This document shows, in pieces, positions 20,386 through 31,707 of a DNA stretch of 64,000 bases (the first letter of the stretch is position 1; every line of letters begins with the position of its first letter). The notes under the pieces are model-generated. The model was not told where the DNA came from and did no database searches. It was given only the letters and a program-made list of their open reading frames with translations. The stretch spans positions 32,543,883 through 32,607,882 of the forward strand of contig NC_088789.1 in the NCBI RefSeq assembly GCF_949628265.1. The letters are read 5' to 3'. The stretch comes from Cloeon dipterum (Eukaryota; Arthropoda; Insecta; Ephemeroptera; Baetidae). A program made the position numbers and the translations under genes.

Positions 20386-22041
20386 TTATTCGATACCATG
20401 AATTTGCAGCAAGTGCCATCTAATGTTATGCTTGAGCATTGATTTTCCACACAATTTACAATTATCTTCTGTTTTGATTTTGAAATGCGTCTGCAAAAGA
20501 TGACTGCGAAGAACCCACTTGGAAAGAAACCTTTTTTTGCAAATATCACATTCAAATTCAAGCTCCAACAAACTGTGTTTCGCCGCGAGATGGTTTTTCA
20601 AATTAAAAGTGGAAGAGAAACTCTTTGGGCAGTGGGCACAGTATTTCAAGTTGGCTTGGTTGTGCATCCTGCTAGAATGCCATTTCAAGTGTGTCCCACT
20701 TTTGTAAAATCTTTTGCAAGCTTCGCACTTGAATCCGAGAGATTTGTGCTCCAAGCCATGCCACTCGCGATTTCCATGTTTTCTTTTCATGTGGTAGACA
20801 AGCAAAGCAGGAATTTGAAAGCTCTTTGGACACTTGGCACATTTGAACAAAGTTTCTCTGCACTTTTTCAGGTGCGATTGGAACAAACCTGAACACTGAA
20901 ATTGTTTTTTACAGCGAGCACAGTTTAAAATTCTAATGTGTCTAGTGAAATGACCAACAGAAACATCTAATGTACAAATTTTGCAGCGTTTGAATACATG
21001 CTTGAAACTAATATGATTTGCCAAACTACTCTTGGTTGAGAACATTTCACTGCATTTGTTACACTTGAATGGCTTTTCTGTTCTGTGTTTTCTGGCAACA
21101 TGTTTTTGTAAATCGGATTTCTTTTTTGTTTTGTATTCGCAATATTCACAATCAATCATTTTTGTATCATCGTGAAGAGAGTCAAAGTGGGCCCTCATTT
21201 CGACACCAGTTTTGAAAAACGAGACGCAGCCATAAAAAGCGCACTTGACTGGATATTCACGATGAACCTTACGGACATGATGACAATAACAATCGCTTCC
21301 TTTGAATTCCCTGCTACAAAAATCGCATTTGATTAATTTCTGTTCTCTCGGTTTTTCATGCACCTCCTCGTTGTGGTTCTTCCTTTCCTCGATTGTGTGA
21401 AAATATGTGGCACAATTATGGTTTTCACATCTGATAGCTTCTTTGTGTGTTTTCTTTACATGCTGCGACAAATGGCGCGAGTATGAATATAGTTTACCAC
21501 AGTAGAAACATTTTTTCTTTTCTGAAAACAAGTTGGACTGCATTTCCTCGTCTGAGTCCTCTTGGAATTCTTCCTCTTCACTTTCAGACAGTTCTACCTT
21601 TTCTAATGACACCCAACACTGCTCAACTCTTCCTTCTAAAATAATTTATGGCAAATTCAATATTATATTTCCCAGATAGATTAATATATAAAAAATTCTA
21701 ACTTACCAAAGTAATGTTTCCGCAGCTCCTTCGCTGCATCGTCAAAATCCAAATTCCACCAAACCAAATCATCGTCCTCCATCTTGTCGACTTTCCATTG
21801 AAACCTTTAGAAAAATTCCTTAAATTCAAGAAATTCCTGAATTCCTTTTAAAAACTCACTCGGCATGCCAGGCACAAAAGTAGCAAATCAGGTCGTCGTC
21901 GTAGATTTCTTGGTCCATTTCGTACTCGCAGACGTTGAGAAACCAAGTGTGCAGTTTTTCTTGGTCCACTTGGACAGCGGGGACAGCGCCGTCCGCCGTC
22001 GGACACTCGCAAATCAAGCACAGTTTCTTTTGCAACGACAT
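20386..22041 (-). CDS. ZAD-C2H2 zinc-finger protein (13 fingers), copy 1
   Basis: Three exons on the - strand: 22041-21860, 21804-21707 and 21635-20386 (stop). Borders are GT-AG and the phases join; 509 aa. Exon 1 gives an N-terminal ZAD (CLICECP ... ICYFCAWHAE, i.e. C-x2-C ... C-x2-C), a dimerisation domain of arthropod zinc-finger transcription factors. Exon 2 gives a short acidic and aromatic linker (MEDDDLVWWNLDFDDAAKEL). Exon 3 gives an acidic tract (ESEEEEFQEDSDEE) and about 13 fingers, mostly C-x2-C-x12-H-x3-4-H, including KKCFYCGKLYSYSRHLSQH, IDCEYCEYKTKKKSDLQKH, FKCEACKRFYKSGTHLKWH and DNCKLCGKSMLKHNIRWH. The middle KRCKICTLDVSVGHFTRH / CARCKKQFQCSGLFQSHLKKC pair resembles the irregular pair in the ZAD-less family. 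Nuclear DNA-binding regulator by family. Confidence 0.9.
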
Positions 22042-22471
22042 ATCAAGTCAGACCACTTGAACCTGAATGAAAGATGGAAGGTTGCAGGTGCTGAGAAGTG
22101 ATCGAAGCGCCACTCTCAGGGCGGAAAAATAATTAAGAACAAATTTTTGAACAGAAGAACCGCGAACATAAATTATTCTAAAAAATATCCTAGAAATTTC
22201 AATTTATAAAATTTGAAAGCTCGGTTTGGAAATAATTAAGTTTCTGCGCGCTTGTATGAATTCCAAACCATGCGATTTGTAAATATAAAAGTGAAAACAC
22301 CCCTCAGATTGGTTTGGGGCGAATTGCTATTTGGGCAACAGCCGCTTACTGCGATTTGGCCAAGCTGCTCATCGTCGTGTTGAATCCGCACTTGGCGCAT
22401 TGTTCATTCGCGGTGGCGCTGATTTTTTTCAAGGTTATTGTTAAAAAACAAGTTAATCATCCGATTTTTTG

Positions 22472-22714
22472 CTATTTACAAGAATAACGCTCAATAATTC
22501 CAATTATAGAATCAAAACTACAAGATGTAAAAGAGATTCGCTCCTCGCGGTCGAGAACGCAGTCAGCGAACTTCATTGTTAGTCTTTCCAGCTCGGCCAA
22601 GTCTTCCTCAGCAGTCCAGAGTCCAGGGCCGCCAACAATCGGCGAAGGACGCACCATTTTCAGTTCCGCCACCGGCTTCTCGGCGCTTTCCGCAACACTG
22701 ATTTCCTTCCGCAT
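22472..22714 (-). CDS. Small hypothetical ORF upstream of ZAD-C2H2 gene, copy 1
   Basis: 80 codons starting at the ATG at 22714. It includes ELKMVRPSPIVGGPGLWTAE and EDLAELERLTMKFADC. A related frame stays open at 31486-31707, but the two differ at several residues and at the C-terminus, and no known domain is recognised. It could be a short peptide, a 5' exon of an unidentified gene, or open by chance in a duplicated promoter region. Low confidence. Confidence 0.25.
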   Translation of the reverse strand: MRKEISVAESAEKPVAELKMVRPSPIVGGPGLWTAEEDLAELERLTMKFADCVLDREERISFTSCSFDSIIGIIERYSCK

Positions 22715-23479
22715 CGAATATCATTTCAGGCGGCTCTTTTAAAAATTAAAATTTTCAAGGTACTTTCAACAAATTTTTAATTTATCCCAGGAGAGATTCA
22801 TGGTTGTATATATTTAATCTTTCAAAATGGAGTAACTAAACAGTTCTCCATACATCTTTTGTTTTTAGCTTATTTTCCTGGCCTTTTTTACCTATAGTGC
22901 CTGCAATTTGATTGGGACTCTGTTAGTTGGTTTTTAGAGCTTCAATTTACAATTTCACCTAACATTTACGACTATACTTGCAATGAAATTTCAGTTCAAA
23001 TCTCTTGCTAATAAAAAGAAATGGAATTTTTTGTCACCGTCCCCAATATTTAGTTAAAATTGTGGATTTTGAAGAATGTTATTGCTAAGCATTTGTGATT
23101 AACGAGAAGAAAAGTGGTGGCATAATGAAATGAAATAAATATTTTATCTATCGTTGAGTTTATTGCTAAAATTATAGAAGTCAAATTGATTTTCGCTTTT
23201 TACAAGAAATGTTCGGTCATTTAATTCCTATTTGATTCAAGAAAATCTAAAACTATTCCTATACACTAAGATTATGTCCTCTAAGCTGTTAAAACTATTT
23301 TTTGCTCTCGTAAAACACTGGAAATTGATATCTCATCAGGAATAAAATGGATCTATTCCATTTGCAACAAAAGCAACATTAAATCTAATATAAATCTAAC
23401 TTCACTAACTTCAAAAAAAGATTTGTTTTCCCACGTCAGAGTGTTCATGGTTTATAGAGCCAAAAATTTCCATCATCAA

Positions 23480-23763
23480 TCAGGCAACAACGGAAATTCT
23501 CAGAGCTATCAAGTTTTGTTAACTGTTGCAATTCAACGGTCCGATTCCCCGAGTTGGGTGACGAAGCAACTCTTTGAGAAATGACGGAATTCTTTCTTTT
23601 ACGAAAATCATAAATATATCTTCCACACTAGGAAGATATTTGTAGCAAGGGGGGCAAAAGTGATTTTTGTTTCTACATTGTGCTGTTCGTTCAAGTGTTC
23701 TTGCACTAAAGTATATACAATTTCTAAAGGATATATGCGGTCACGTTATTTGAGACACCTCAC
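23480..23763 (-). pseudogene. Decayed C-terminal coding remnant of truncated C2H2 gene 3
   Basis: Read on the - strand, this continues the homology to the full-length paralogues after the stop at 23764. It covers TACTTTAGTGCAAGAACACT T, GAACAGCACAATGTAG, TGCTACAAATATCTTCCTAG and GGAAGATATATTTATG. These match the C-terminal finger region of member 2 but carry indels and stops. The same lesion pattern follows the other truncated copies (32461-32747, 52123-52400, 59560-59841). Confidence 0.6.
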
Positions 23764-24297
23764 TTATGGTTGACCGCAAGAATCGAGATGCTTCTGATAC
23801 AAACCCACGCAGTCAAAATGGTGTCTGCAGACTCTGCAATATTTCGGTTTCACATGACGATACCAATCTCCTGATATGAGTTCTTTCTTGCATTCATCGC
23901 AGCTTTTTGTTGTGTGGCGTTTTTTTGTATGATTCTTCAACTTGGGCTCTGTATCGAATTCCTTCTCACAAAAATCACATTGCAAGTTTTTCTTCTCTTT
24001 CAAATGCTTGTACACAAAGTGTTGTTTTATAACTTTCTTTCGCGTGAATATCTTACCACAAAAGTGGCATTTCAACTCATGGGCCTGCTTCACGTGTTGA
24101 TCTCTCTTTTCTTCTTTGTTTTCTCCAACAAAATACATGGTACACCTTTTGGGGCATTTTATGGCTTCTTTGTGCATCGTGCGCATATGCCAATAGATAC
24201 TGCCTCTCTGCATCTCTTCTTTGCAGACTGAGCATTTCTTCTTCTTTTCTCCCCGTTTACCGCTTCTCGGCTTATCCTTTTTCTTGCCGTCGTCCAT
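23764..24297 (-). CDS. C2H2 zinc-finger protein, ZAD-less family member 3 (C-terminally truncated)
   Basis: 177 aa from the ATG at 24297. The N-terminal two-thirds match member 2 closely (KKKDKPRSGKRGEKKKK; CSVCKEEMQRGSIYWHMRTM H; CHFCGKIFTRKKVIKQH; CDFCEKEFDTEPKLKNH; CDECKKELISGDWYRH; CRVCRHHFDCVGLYQKHLDS C) and then stop after GQP. Full-length relatives continue for about 85 more residues with the IQFSGIEFKNK segment. Four copies share this stop position, so the short form was fixed before it was copied. Whether it still makes protein is open. Confidence 0.7.
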   Translation of the reverse strand: MDDGKKKDKPRSGKRGEKKKKCSVCKEEMQRGSIYWHMRTMHKEAIKCPKRCTMYFVGENKEEKRDQHVKQAHELKCHFCGKIFTRKKVIKQHFVYKHLKEKKNLQCDFCEKEFDTEPKLKNHTKKRHTTKSCDECKKELISGDWYRHVKPKYCRVCRHHFDCVGLYQKHLDSCGQP

Positions 24298-24984
24298 CTT
24301 CACCAACGCCTGGGATTTTTTTTTTAAAAATCATTCTTTCATTTATAATATCTAATAATTCGCTTACCTAATTAAACTAATTAAAATCCAAGCAAAGCAA
24401 TCCAATCGCCCGAAATTCCTTCACGCTGCTTGCTGATCGTTTAAAGATATTTTGATTACATTTTAAAATTTGAGATTAATCATCAGCTTACCTAATTGCA
24501 GTACTTCCTGGACGTTCAGCGCTTTTCAATCGATCTTTCTCTCCTGATCAGGACGATTTTTTTTCTCTCAATATTGACAATCGCCAAGGCAGCAGCGCGA
24601 CTCTTCCAACTCTCCGTCTTTTCTCGAAATAAACGCTGCGAAGAATGACGAGCGAAATAAGGGGACCAGTTGGAAACTCGATACTGTTCTCCACGCTATT
24701 TGGAAATCCTGGAATACTCAGAATTTTTTAGGGCAGGAAGACAAAAAATTATAGGAATGAGGATTAGTCGGGGTAAAAATATTCAAGTAATTTTCTAGAT
24801 TTCTTTCGAGTCTATTTGAGAAACGTAAAAAGACCTGATATATAAATGTCGTTATAAATAAATATAGAAAATGCTCTTCAATTTTATTGCTGGAATACGA
24901 AAAAGCATATTTTAAGGCTGATGCCAAATAACTTCTGGAAATATCACTCTTTAAATGACTGTTTCTTTTGAAGAAATACGGTCC

Positions 24985-26100
24985 GATTGGCATGGTAAAA
25001 ATTTCATTGAAATGGAAACTAGGAACTTTGAGTTATTATTAAGAGATAATTGTGAACAAAAATATTTTTCCCACTTAAGATTTTTAATATATTTAAACTG
25101 CGCGGCTCTGCTTTTACGAATACTGTTAATCCAGCACATAACATATTATTGGACTGCTTTTTAAATTATTTGGATCACGAGTTGGAGAGTTAAATAAAAA
25201 AATGTGATTTTAAACGTCGCAGGAGTTTCATTACTATTGCTCAAATGCTCACACACGTCGTTGGTATCTGGTTATATTTTTTCGCTCTTTTTATACGTAT
25301 CCTCGGAGAGGGAAGGGCGCGCAATGCACTGGCACGAATGCTGAAACCCTGGTGCCAATAACACCGCGAACGGATAACATGGGCGCACCAGGCTGCACAT
25401 TTCAGGGACCCAGCCTACTGAAGTGCCAAATGCCTCCGCACCGAGGACTGCACTGAAACGCTAGACGTATTCGATAGAAATGCCATGGACCTTGAATTTT
25501 GAGAAGCTGATTCCGTGATTATTTTTTCTCAAATGCAAATTTTAATCCTGCGGTTCCTTCGAAAAACTTCTTTAATCTTGCCAATATCGAAAACAAATTT
25601 ATATATAAATGATTTTTTTCTGTATTATCGATATTTTTTAATCACTTTCACTGCAAAGTGTTAAAATGAATTAAAAAGAGTTAATTTTTCAAAATGAATT
25701 TTTATTCTTTCAGTTTTTACGACAGAAATACCAAGAATTTAATTTTCTTAAGTGAGTGCATTGACATAACAAAAGTACAAATAACACATGACCATTTTGG
25801 AAGTTGCCTCTATAAACGAATCGAAATTATCAATTGCAATCACGTTGAGCTTGATTAATTCGTGTTCGAATTTGGTTCAATCCTGCATTAAGAATTGAGG
25901 AATAAAGGAAAACACGTCAGTTGAACACATCCTAATTAAACTCGCCTCGTGAATTGCTCTTTTCTCGAAAATAATTTTCTATTTTTCACTGTGAACTATT
26001 TATTTTGTGATTATAAGTAGTATAACTTCAGTTTCGATTTAATTTGTATCACTGCTGCGTAAAAAGGGCGGAAGGCCAAGTTTAAAGTCAAGCCACACTT
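24985..26100. other. Spacer between the two tandem units; no gene seen
   Basis: AT-rich DNA with a less AT-rich patch at 25250-25490 (GGAGAGGGAAGGGCGCGCAA; CACCGCGAACGGATAACATG), in which I recognise nothing. From about 25650 to 26100 it matches 61320-61790 in the same orientation (TTTTTACGACAGAAATACCA; GGTTGCCTCTATA-type segment; ACACGTCAGTTGAAC; CTCGAAAATAATTTTCTATT). That links this spacer to the flank of C2H2 copy 7. Confidence 0.6.
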
Positions 26101-26860
26101 GCATCATCTGAGACCTAAGTTGGTTTTTAGAGCTGTCAACAGGTGGTGCAATATTATTGACGATTTCCCCTACAATTTACGACTCTTTGCAAAGATATTT
26201 ATTCAGATTAAATCTTAATTGCTAAACAAATGGAATTATTTTTTGTCACCGCCCCTAATTTTTATAGTTAAAATTGTAGATTTGGAAGAATATGTTATAA
26301 CAAAGCATTTAGGATTAACGAGAGGGAAAGTGTTGGCATTATAAAATGAAATAAATATTGTATCGTTGAGTTTATTGTTAAAATTACATGTTGTGTCAAA
26401 TTAATTTTCGCTTTTTACAAGAAATGTTCGGTCATTTATTTCCTATTTGATTCAAGGAAATCTAAAACTATTCCTATACACTAAGATATGTCCTCTAACT
26501 AAGCTGTTAAAACTATTTTTTGCACTCGTAAAACACTGGAAATGTACACTTCGTAAGGAATATAAAATGGATTTTTTCCATTTGCATCAAGCAACCTTAA
26601 ATCTAATTTAATTCTAACTTCACAAAAAATACGTGTATTCCCACGTTAGTGTTCACGGTTTCTAGAGCCAAAAATTTCCATCATCAATCAGGCAACAACG
26701 GAAATTCTTCGGAAATAATTCTAACTTCACAAATTTCACAAAAAAGACGTTTTTTCCCACGTCAGAGTGTTCAAGGCTTCTAGAGCAAAAATTTATATCA
26801 TATCATTCAGGCAGCAACGGAAATTCTCAGCGCGAAATTCTCAAGTTGTGTGTAACGTTG

Positions 26861-27646
26861 CTATTCGGCGGTCCTATTCCCCGCGTTCGATGTTGATGCA
26901 GTTCTTTGAGAACGGTCGGAAATCTTTCGTTTATGAATTTTGTACATGTGGCCATTAAATTCTTCCAAACTAGGAAGATATGTGTAGCAAGAGACGCAAA
27001 AGTAATGTTTGTTTTTGAATTCAATTCCACTGAATTGAATTTTGTGCTTTCCTTCCATGTGCTCTTGCAACAAGTATACATTTGGGAAAGGATGCATGTT
27101 TTTACATGTGAGACAACTGACTGGTTTACCGCAAAAATCGAGATGCTGCTGATACAAACCAAAGCAATCAAAATGGTCCTTGCACCTACGGCATTTTTTT
27201 GGTTTATCATGATACCAATGTCCTGATTTGACTTTTTTGTTGCATTTAGAGCAACAATGCGATGTGTGGTGTCCCCATTTATGTATCTGCAACTTGAGCT
27301 CTGTATCGAATTCCCTCTTACAAACATCACATTGCAAGTTATGTTTCAAATGCTGGTACATAATGTGTTGTTTCATAACTTCCTTTCGCGTGAATATCTT
27401 ACCACAAAAATGGCATTTAAACTCATGGACCTCCTTCATGTGTTGATCTCTCTTTTCTTCTTTGTTCGGTTCATCAAAATACGCGCAACACCTTTTGGGG
27501 CATTTTATGGCTTCTTTGTGCTGCGTGTCCATATGCCAATAGATATTGCTTCTGCTCATCTCTTTTTTGCAGACTGAGCATTTTATCTTCTTATTGATTG
27601 CCCCTTTGCTGCATCCGGGCTTATCCTTTTTCTTGCCGTCGGCCAT
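26861..27646 (-). CDS. C2H2 zinc-finger protein, ZAD-less family member 4 (full length)
   Basis: 261 aa from the ATG at 27646; tandem-duplicate partner of member 2. N-terminus KKKDKPGCSKGAINKK. Segments: CSVCKKEMSRSNIYWHMDTQ H, CPKRCCAYFDEPNKEEK...H, FKCHFCGKIFTRKEVMKQH, LQCDVCKREFDTELKLQIH, CSKCNKKVKSGHWYH, CRRCKDHFDCFGLYQQHLDF C, CLTCKNMHPFPNVYLLQEHM, IQFSGIEFKNKHYFCVSCYT YLPSLEEFNGHM, and a basic tail. A non-coding first exon with donor GTAAGC near 27720 is likely. Nuclear nucleic-acid-binding role inferred from the fingers. Confidence 0.85.
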   Translation of the reverse strand: MADGKKKDKPGCSKGAINKKIKCSVCKKEMSRSNIYWHMDTQHKEAIKCPKRCCAYFDEPNKEEKRDQHMKEVHEFKCHFCGKIFTRKEVMKQHIMYQHLKHNLQCDVCKREFDTELKLQIHKWGHHTSHCCSKCNKKVKSGHWYHDKPKKCRRCKDHFDCFGLYQQHLDFCGKPVSCLTCKNMHPFPNVYLLQEHMEGKHKIQFSGIEFKNKHYFCVSCYTYLPSLEEFNGHMYKIHKRKISDRSQRTASTSNAGNRTAE

Positions 27647-28639
27647 CTTCACCGCCAAGCAAGCCTTGGAAATTTTTTTAAAATCATTCCTTCATTTATA
27701 TAATATCTAACAATTTGCTTACCTAATTAAACTAATCAAGATCCTAGCATACCATTCCAATCGCCCAAAATTCCTTCTCGCTGCGTGCTGATCGTTTAAA
27801 GATATTTTGATTACATTTTAAAACGTGAGATTAATCACCAGCTTACCTAATTACAGAACTTCCTGGACGTTCAGCGCTTTTCAATCGATCCTTCTCTCCT
27901 GGTCAGGACGATTCTTTTGGCTCTCAATATAGACAATCGCCAAGGCAGCAGCGCGACTCTTCCAATTCTCCGTCTTATCTCGTGATAAACGCTGCGAAGA
28001 ATGACGAGCGAAAGGAGAGACCAGTTGGAAACTCGATACTTTTCTCCACGCTATTTGGAAATCATGGAATCCTCAGAATTTTTTAGGGCAGGAAGACAGA
28101 AATAATTCTAGGAATTAGAAATATTCGGGGTAAAAATATTCAAGTAATTTTCTAGATTTCTCTTGTGGGTCGTTATCCTGCTCTTCAATTTTCCCTGAAT
28201 ATTTAGAAGCATTCTCAGGCTAACGCAAAATTAATTCGTGGTAGGCGTTACTTGAAAGGGAGTGGTGAGCGCGTTTTGTTTTATAATTAGGTAAAAGGGG
28301 TAAAAGGAACTACACGCGCTCCACTCTCATGCAAGGCAAAATGCATAATATTTTAAAGTTCTGCGGGCGTTTTTAGGCGCCGCTGTTGGACTACTGTTTT
28401 CTGACGTTTTTATTTGCTTTGTCGCAGAACTCTGACACATAAGAAAATTCCCGAAATATTTTCTTAATACCACGCAATTTCCCATCAAGAGGTTTAAACC
28501 ATAATCATGCAGCTGCTTTCCCTTTCAATAAATGCGACTTGATTTTGAGATGAGAAAAGTCGGCGCGGCTAATAGAGCGAGAGGAGATTAAAAACTTTGT
28601 TTTCTCTTCTTTCATCCCACGCGCGCGTTTCCAACCGCA

Positions 28640-28995
28640 AACGAAACTATTTTTCCGTTTCAGGGGTTCAAAGGGAGGAAAAGGCAGTGCCTCTGGCCGC
28701 CGCTTTGATGCACGAGCCGGCGGGCGGGCGGGGGTGGGTATATTGCGTGCGCGGAATCTCCTCCGCTCTCGCACTAATAGTTCAAATTTCCTGGAAAGCC
28801 AAGATTAGGATTGCGCGCGCGTGTCCCCCTGTACTCTGTAACACCATATCCGATTTCCAGCTAAATAGCATCGCGGCGGCGAGATTTCCCATGCCGTTGC
28901 TCTCGGACCAGTAAATACACAATGGCTGCGCTGTGTTTAAAAAGAAGAAGAGCAAATCTCGATGCTGAAAAGACCGGATCTCTATAGTTAGGGTT
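28640..28995 (+). promoter_or_regulatory. GC-rich conserved intergenic block, copy 2 (TATA degraded)
   Basis: The counterpart of 19390-19735. It shares GGAGGAAAAGGCAGTGCCTC, CCTGGAAAGCCAAGATTAGG, CATCGCGGCGGCGAGATTTC and GACCGGATCTCTA. The sequence at the TATA position is CTGTGTTTAAAAAGAAGAAG. Conservation beyond the surrounding AT-rich DNA may simply reflect recent duplication. Confidence 0.35.
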
Positions 28996-29381
28996 GCCAA
29001 CGCCAACTGATCGAATTGGAGGATTTTCGGTAAATTTAATTTGGAGAGAGCAATTACCATTAATCATTTAATTATTTTTTTGCCCTTCTCTATTTTCATC
29101 GAAATTCGCGCTTTTTGTGAAATGTTTTTAATAAGTAAAAAACAGTGAATAAAAAAGGTCAACTAGCTCACCATTTTTTTATCTTTAAAGTTTAAATTAA
29201 CAGAGTTTTAGTGTTAAAAAGTGAAAAATAACCACACATATAATGGAAACTCCTAAAGCATTATTTTCGCAATCTTAATCTATTAAAGGATGAAAATAAA
29301 ATGGAAAAATCATACTTTTAAATTCTAATATGAATGAGAATATTGTTTATTGTTGAAAGTGGGACAAATGAAAGAAATATT

Positions 29382-31034
29382 TTATTCGATACCATGAATT
29401 TGCAGCAAGTGCCATCTAATGTTATGCTTGAGCATTGATTTTCCACACAATTTACAATTATCTTCTGTTTTGATTTTGAAATGCGTCTGCAAAAGATGAC
29501 TGCGAAGAACCCACTTGGAAAGAAACCTTTTTTTGCAAATATCACATTCAAATTCAAGCTCCAACAAACTGTGTTTCGCCGCGAGATGGTTTTTCAAATT
29601 AAAAGTGGAAGAGAAACTCTTTGGGCAGTGGGCACAGTATTTCAAGTTGGCTTGGTTGTGCATCCTGCTAGAATGCCATTTCAAGTGTGTCGCACTTTTG
29701 TAGTACCTTTTGCAAGCTTCACACTTGAATCCGAGAGATTTGTGCTCCAAGCCACGCCACTTATTCTTTCCATGTTTCCTTTTCATGTGGTAAACAAGCA
29801 AAGAAGACTTTTGAAAGCTCTCTGGACACTTGGCGCATTTGAACAAAGTTTCTCTGCACTTTTTCAGGTGCGATTTGTACAAACTTGAACACAGAAACTT
29901 GTTTTTACAGCGAACACAGTTAATCTTTCTAATATGTTTTGTAAAATTACCGACAGAAATATCCAACGTACAAAATTTGCAGCGCTTCAATGTGTGCACA
30001 TTTCTTTCGTGCTTGGATAAATCATAATTGGTTGAGAACATTTCGTCGCATTTGTCACATTTTAGTGTTTTTGTCATGTGTTTTCTAGCAATATGATATT
30101 CTAGGTGAATTTTCTTTCTTGTTTTGTAATCACAATATTCACAATCAATCATTTTTGTATCATCGTGAAGAGAGTCAAAGTGAGCCCTCATTTCAACATC
30201 AGTTTTGAAAAACGAGACGCAGCCATAAAAAGCGCACTTGACTGGATATTCACGATGAACCTTACGAACATGATGACAATAACAATCGTTTCCTTTGAAT
30301 TTCTTGCTGCAAAAATCGCATTTGATTATTTTCTGTTCTCTCGGTTTTTCATGCACCTCCTCATTGTGTTTTTCCCTTTCCTCGTTTGTGTGAAAATATG
30401 TGGCACAATTATGGTTTTCACATCTGATAGCTTCTTTGTGTGTTTTCTTTACATGCTGCGACAAATGGCGCGAGCATGAATATAGTTTACCACAGTAGAG
30501 ACATTTTTTCTTTTCTGAACACAAGTTGGACTGCATTTCCTCGTCTGAGTCCTCTTGGAATTCTCCCTCTTCACTTTCAGACAGTTCTACCTTTTCTAAT
30601 GACACCCAACACTGCTCAACTCTTCCTCCTAAAATAATTAATGGCAAATTCAATATATTTCCCAGAGTTAATATATTAAAAATTCTAACTTACCAAAGTA
30701 ATGTTTCCGCAGCTCCTTCGCTGCATCGTCCAAATCCAAATCCAAATTCCACCAAACCAAGTCGACGTCCTCCATTTTGTCGACTTTCCATTGAAACCTT
30801 TAGAAAAATTCCTTAAATTCAAGAAATTCCTGAATTCCTTTTAAAAACTCACTCGGCATGCCAGGCACAAAAGTAGCAAATCAGGTCGTCGTCCTCGATT
30901 TCCTCGACCAACTCGAATTCGCAGACGTTCAGGAACCAATTCTGCAGTTTTTCCGTGTCCAAATGGACAGCTTGGACAGCGCCGTCCGCCGTCGGACACT
31001 CGCAAATCAAGCACAGTTCCTTTTGCAGCGACAT
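29382..31034 (-). CDS. ZAD-C2H2 zinc-finger protein (13 fingers), copy 2
   Basis: Three exons: 31034-30853, 30797-30694 and 30628-29382 (stop); 510 aa. The ZAD (CLICECP...ICYFCAWHAE) and acidic linker are as in copy 1. The last roughly 140 residues are almost identical to copy 1. The middle fingers (about residues 280-370) are clearly more diverged, for example LKCDKCDEMFSTNYDLSKHE versus FKCNKCSEMFSTKSSLANHI and CVRCKNKFLCSSLYKSHLKK C versus CARCKKQFQCSGLFQSHLKK C. Changes fall at helix positions that set DNA specificity, as is common in duplicated ZAD-C2H2 genes. Both copies appear intact. Confidence 0.9.
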
Positions 31035-31485
31035 TATTTCAGACAGACCACCTGAACCTGAATGAAAGATGGAAGGTTGCAGGTGCTGAGAAGTGATCGA
31101 AGCGCCACTCTCAGGGCGGAAAAATAATTAAAAACAAATTTTGAACAGAAGAACCGCGAACATGAATTATTCTAAAAAATATCCTAGAAATTTCAATTTA
31201 TAAAATTTTAAAGCTCGGTTTGGAAATAATTAAGTTTCTGCGCGATTGTATGAATTCCAAACCACGCGATTTGTAAAAATATCAAAGTGAAAACACCTCT
31301 CAGCTGGGTTTGGCGCGAATTGCTATTTGGGCAACAGCCGCTTTCTGCGATTTGGCCAAGCTGCTCATCGTCGTGTTGAATCCGCACTTGGCGCATTGTT
31401 AATTCGCGGTGGCGCTGATTTTTTTCAAGGTTATTGTTAAAAAACAAGTTAATCATCTGATTTTTGCTATTTACAAAAATAACGC

Positions 31486-31707
31486 TCAATAATTCCAATT
31501 AGAATCAAAACTACAAAATGTAAAAGCGATTCGCTCCTCGCGGTTGAGAATGCAGTCAGAGAACTTCATGGTTAGTCTTTCCAGCTCGGCCAAGTCTTCG
31601 TCAGCAGTCCAGAGTCCAGGGGCGCCAACAATCGGCGGAGGACGCCCCATTTTCAGTTCCGCCACCGGCATCTCGGCGCTTTCCGCAACACTAATTTCCT
31701 TCCGCAT
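31486..31707 (-). CDS. Small hypothetical ORF upstream of ZAD-C2H2 gene, copy 2
   Basis: 73 codons from the ATG at 31707. The middle, ELKMGRPPPIVGAPGLWTAD, matches copy 1 (22472-22714) with several substitutions, and the C-terminus differs because of an indel. No domain was recognised. It may be a short peptide or simply duplicated leader DNA. Confidence 0.22.
   Translation of the reverse strand: MRKEISVAESAEMPVAELKMGRPPPIVGAPGLWTADEDLAELERLTMKFSDCILNREERIAFTFCSFDSNWNY

Larger units (their letters stand above)
16860..24980. repeat. Tandem segmental duplication, left unit (C2H2 - ZAD-C2H2 - truncated C2H2)
   Basis: Gene order and flanks match 26100-33970. Corresponding starts are offset by about 9.0-9.2 kb: ZAD gene 20386 versus 29382, its first exon 22041 versus 31034, truncated gene 23764 versus 32748. 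Intergenic DNA also matches, for example the GC-rich block at 19400 versus 28650 and the upstream small ORF at 22472 versus 31486. The duplicated unit therefore includes three genes and their spacers. Confidence 0.85.

Noticed and set aside
20485-20892. 135-codon + strand open frame (and its twin at 29481-29888), plus similar frames opposite the other zinc-finger genes
   Set aside because: They are antisense shadows of the Cys/His-rich C2H2 coding exons. Their similarity between copies is explained by the real gene on the - strand.
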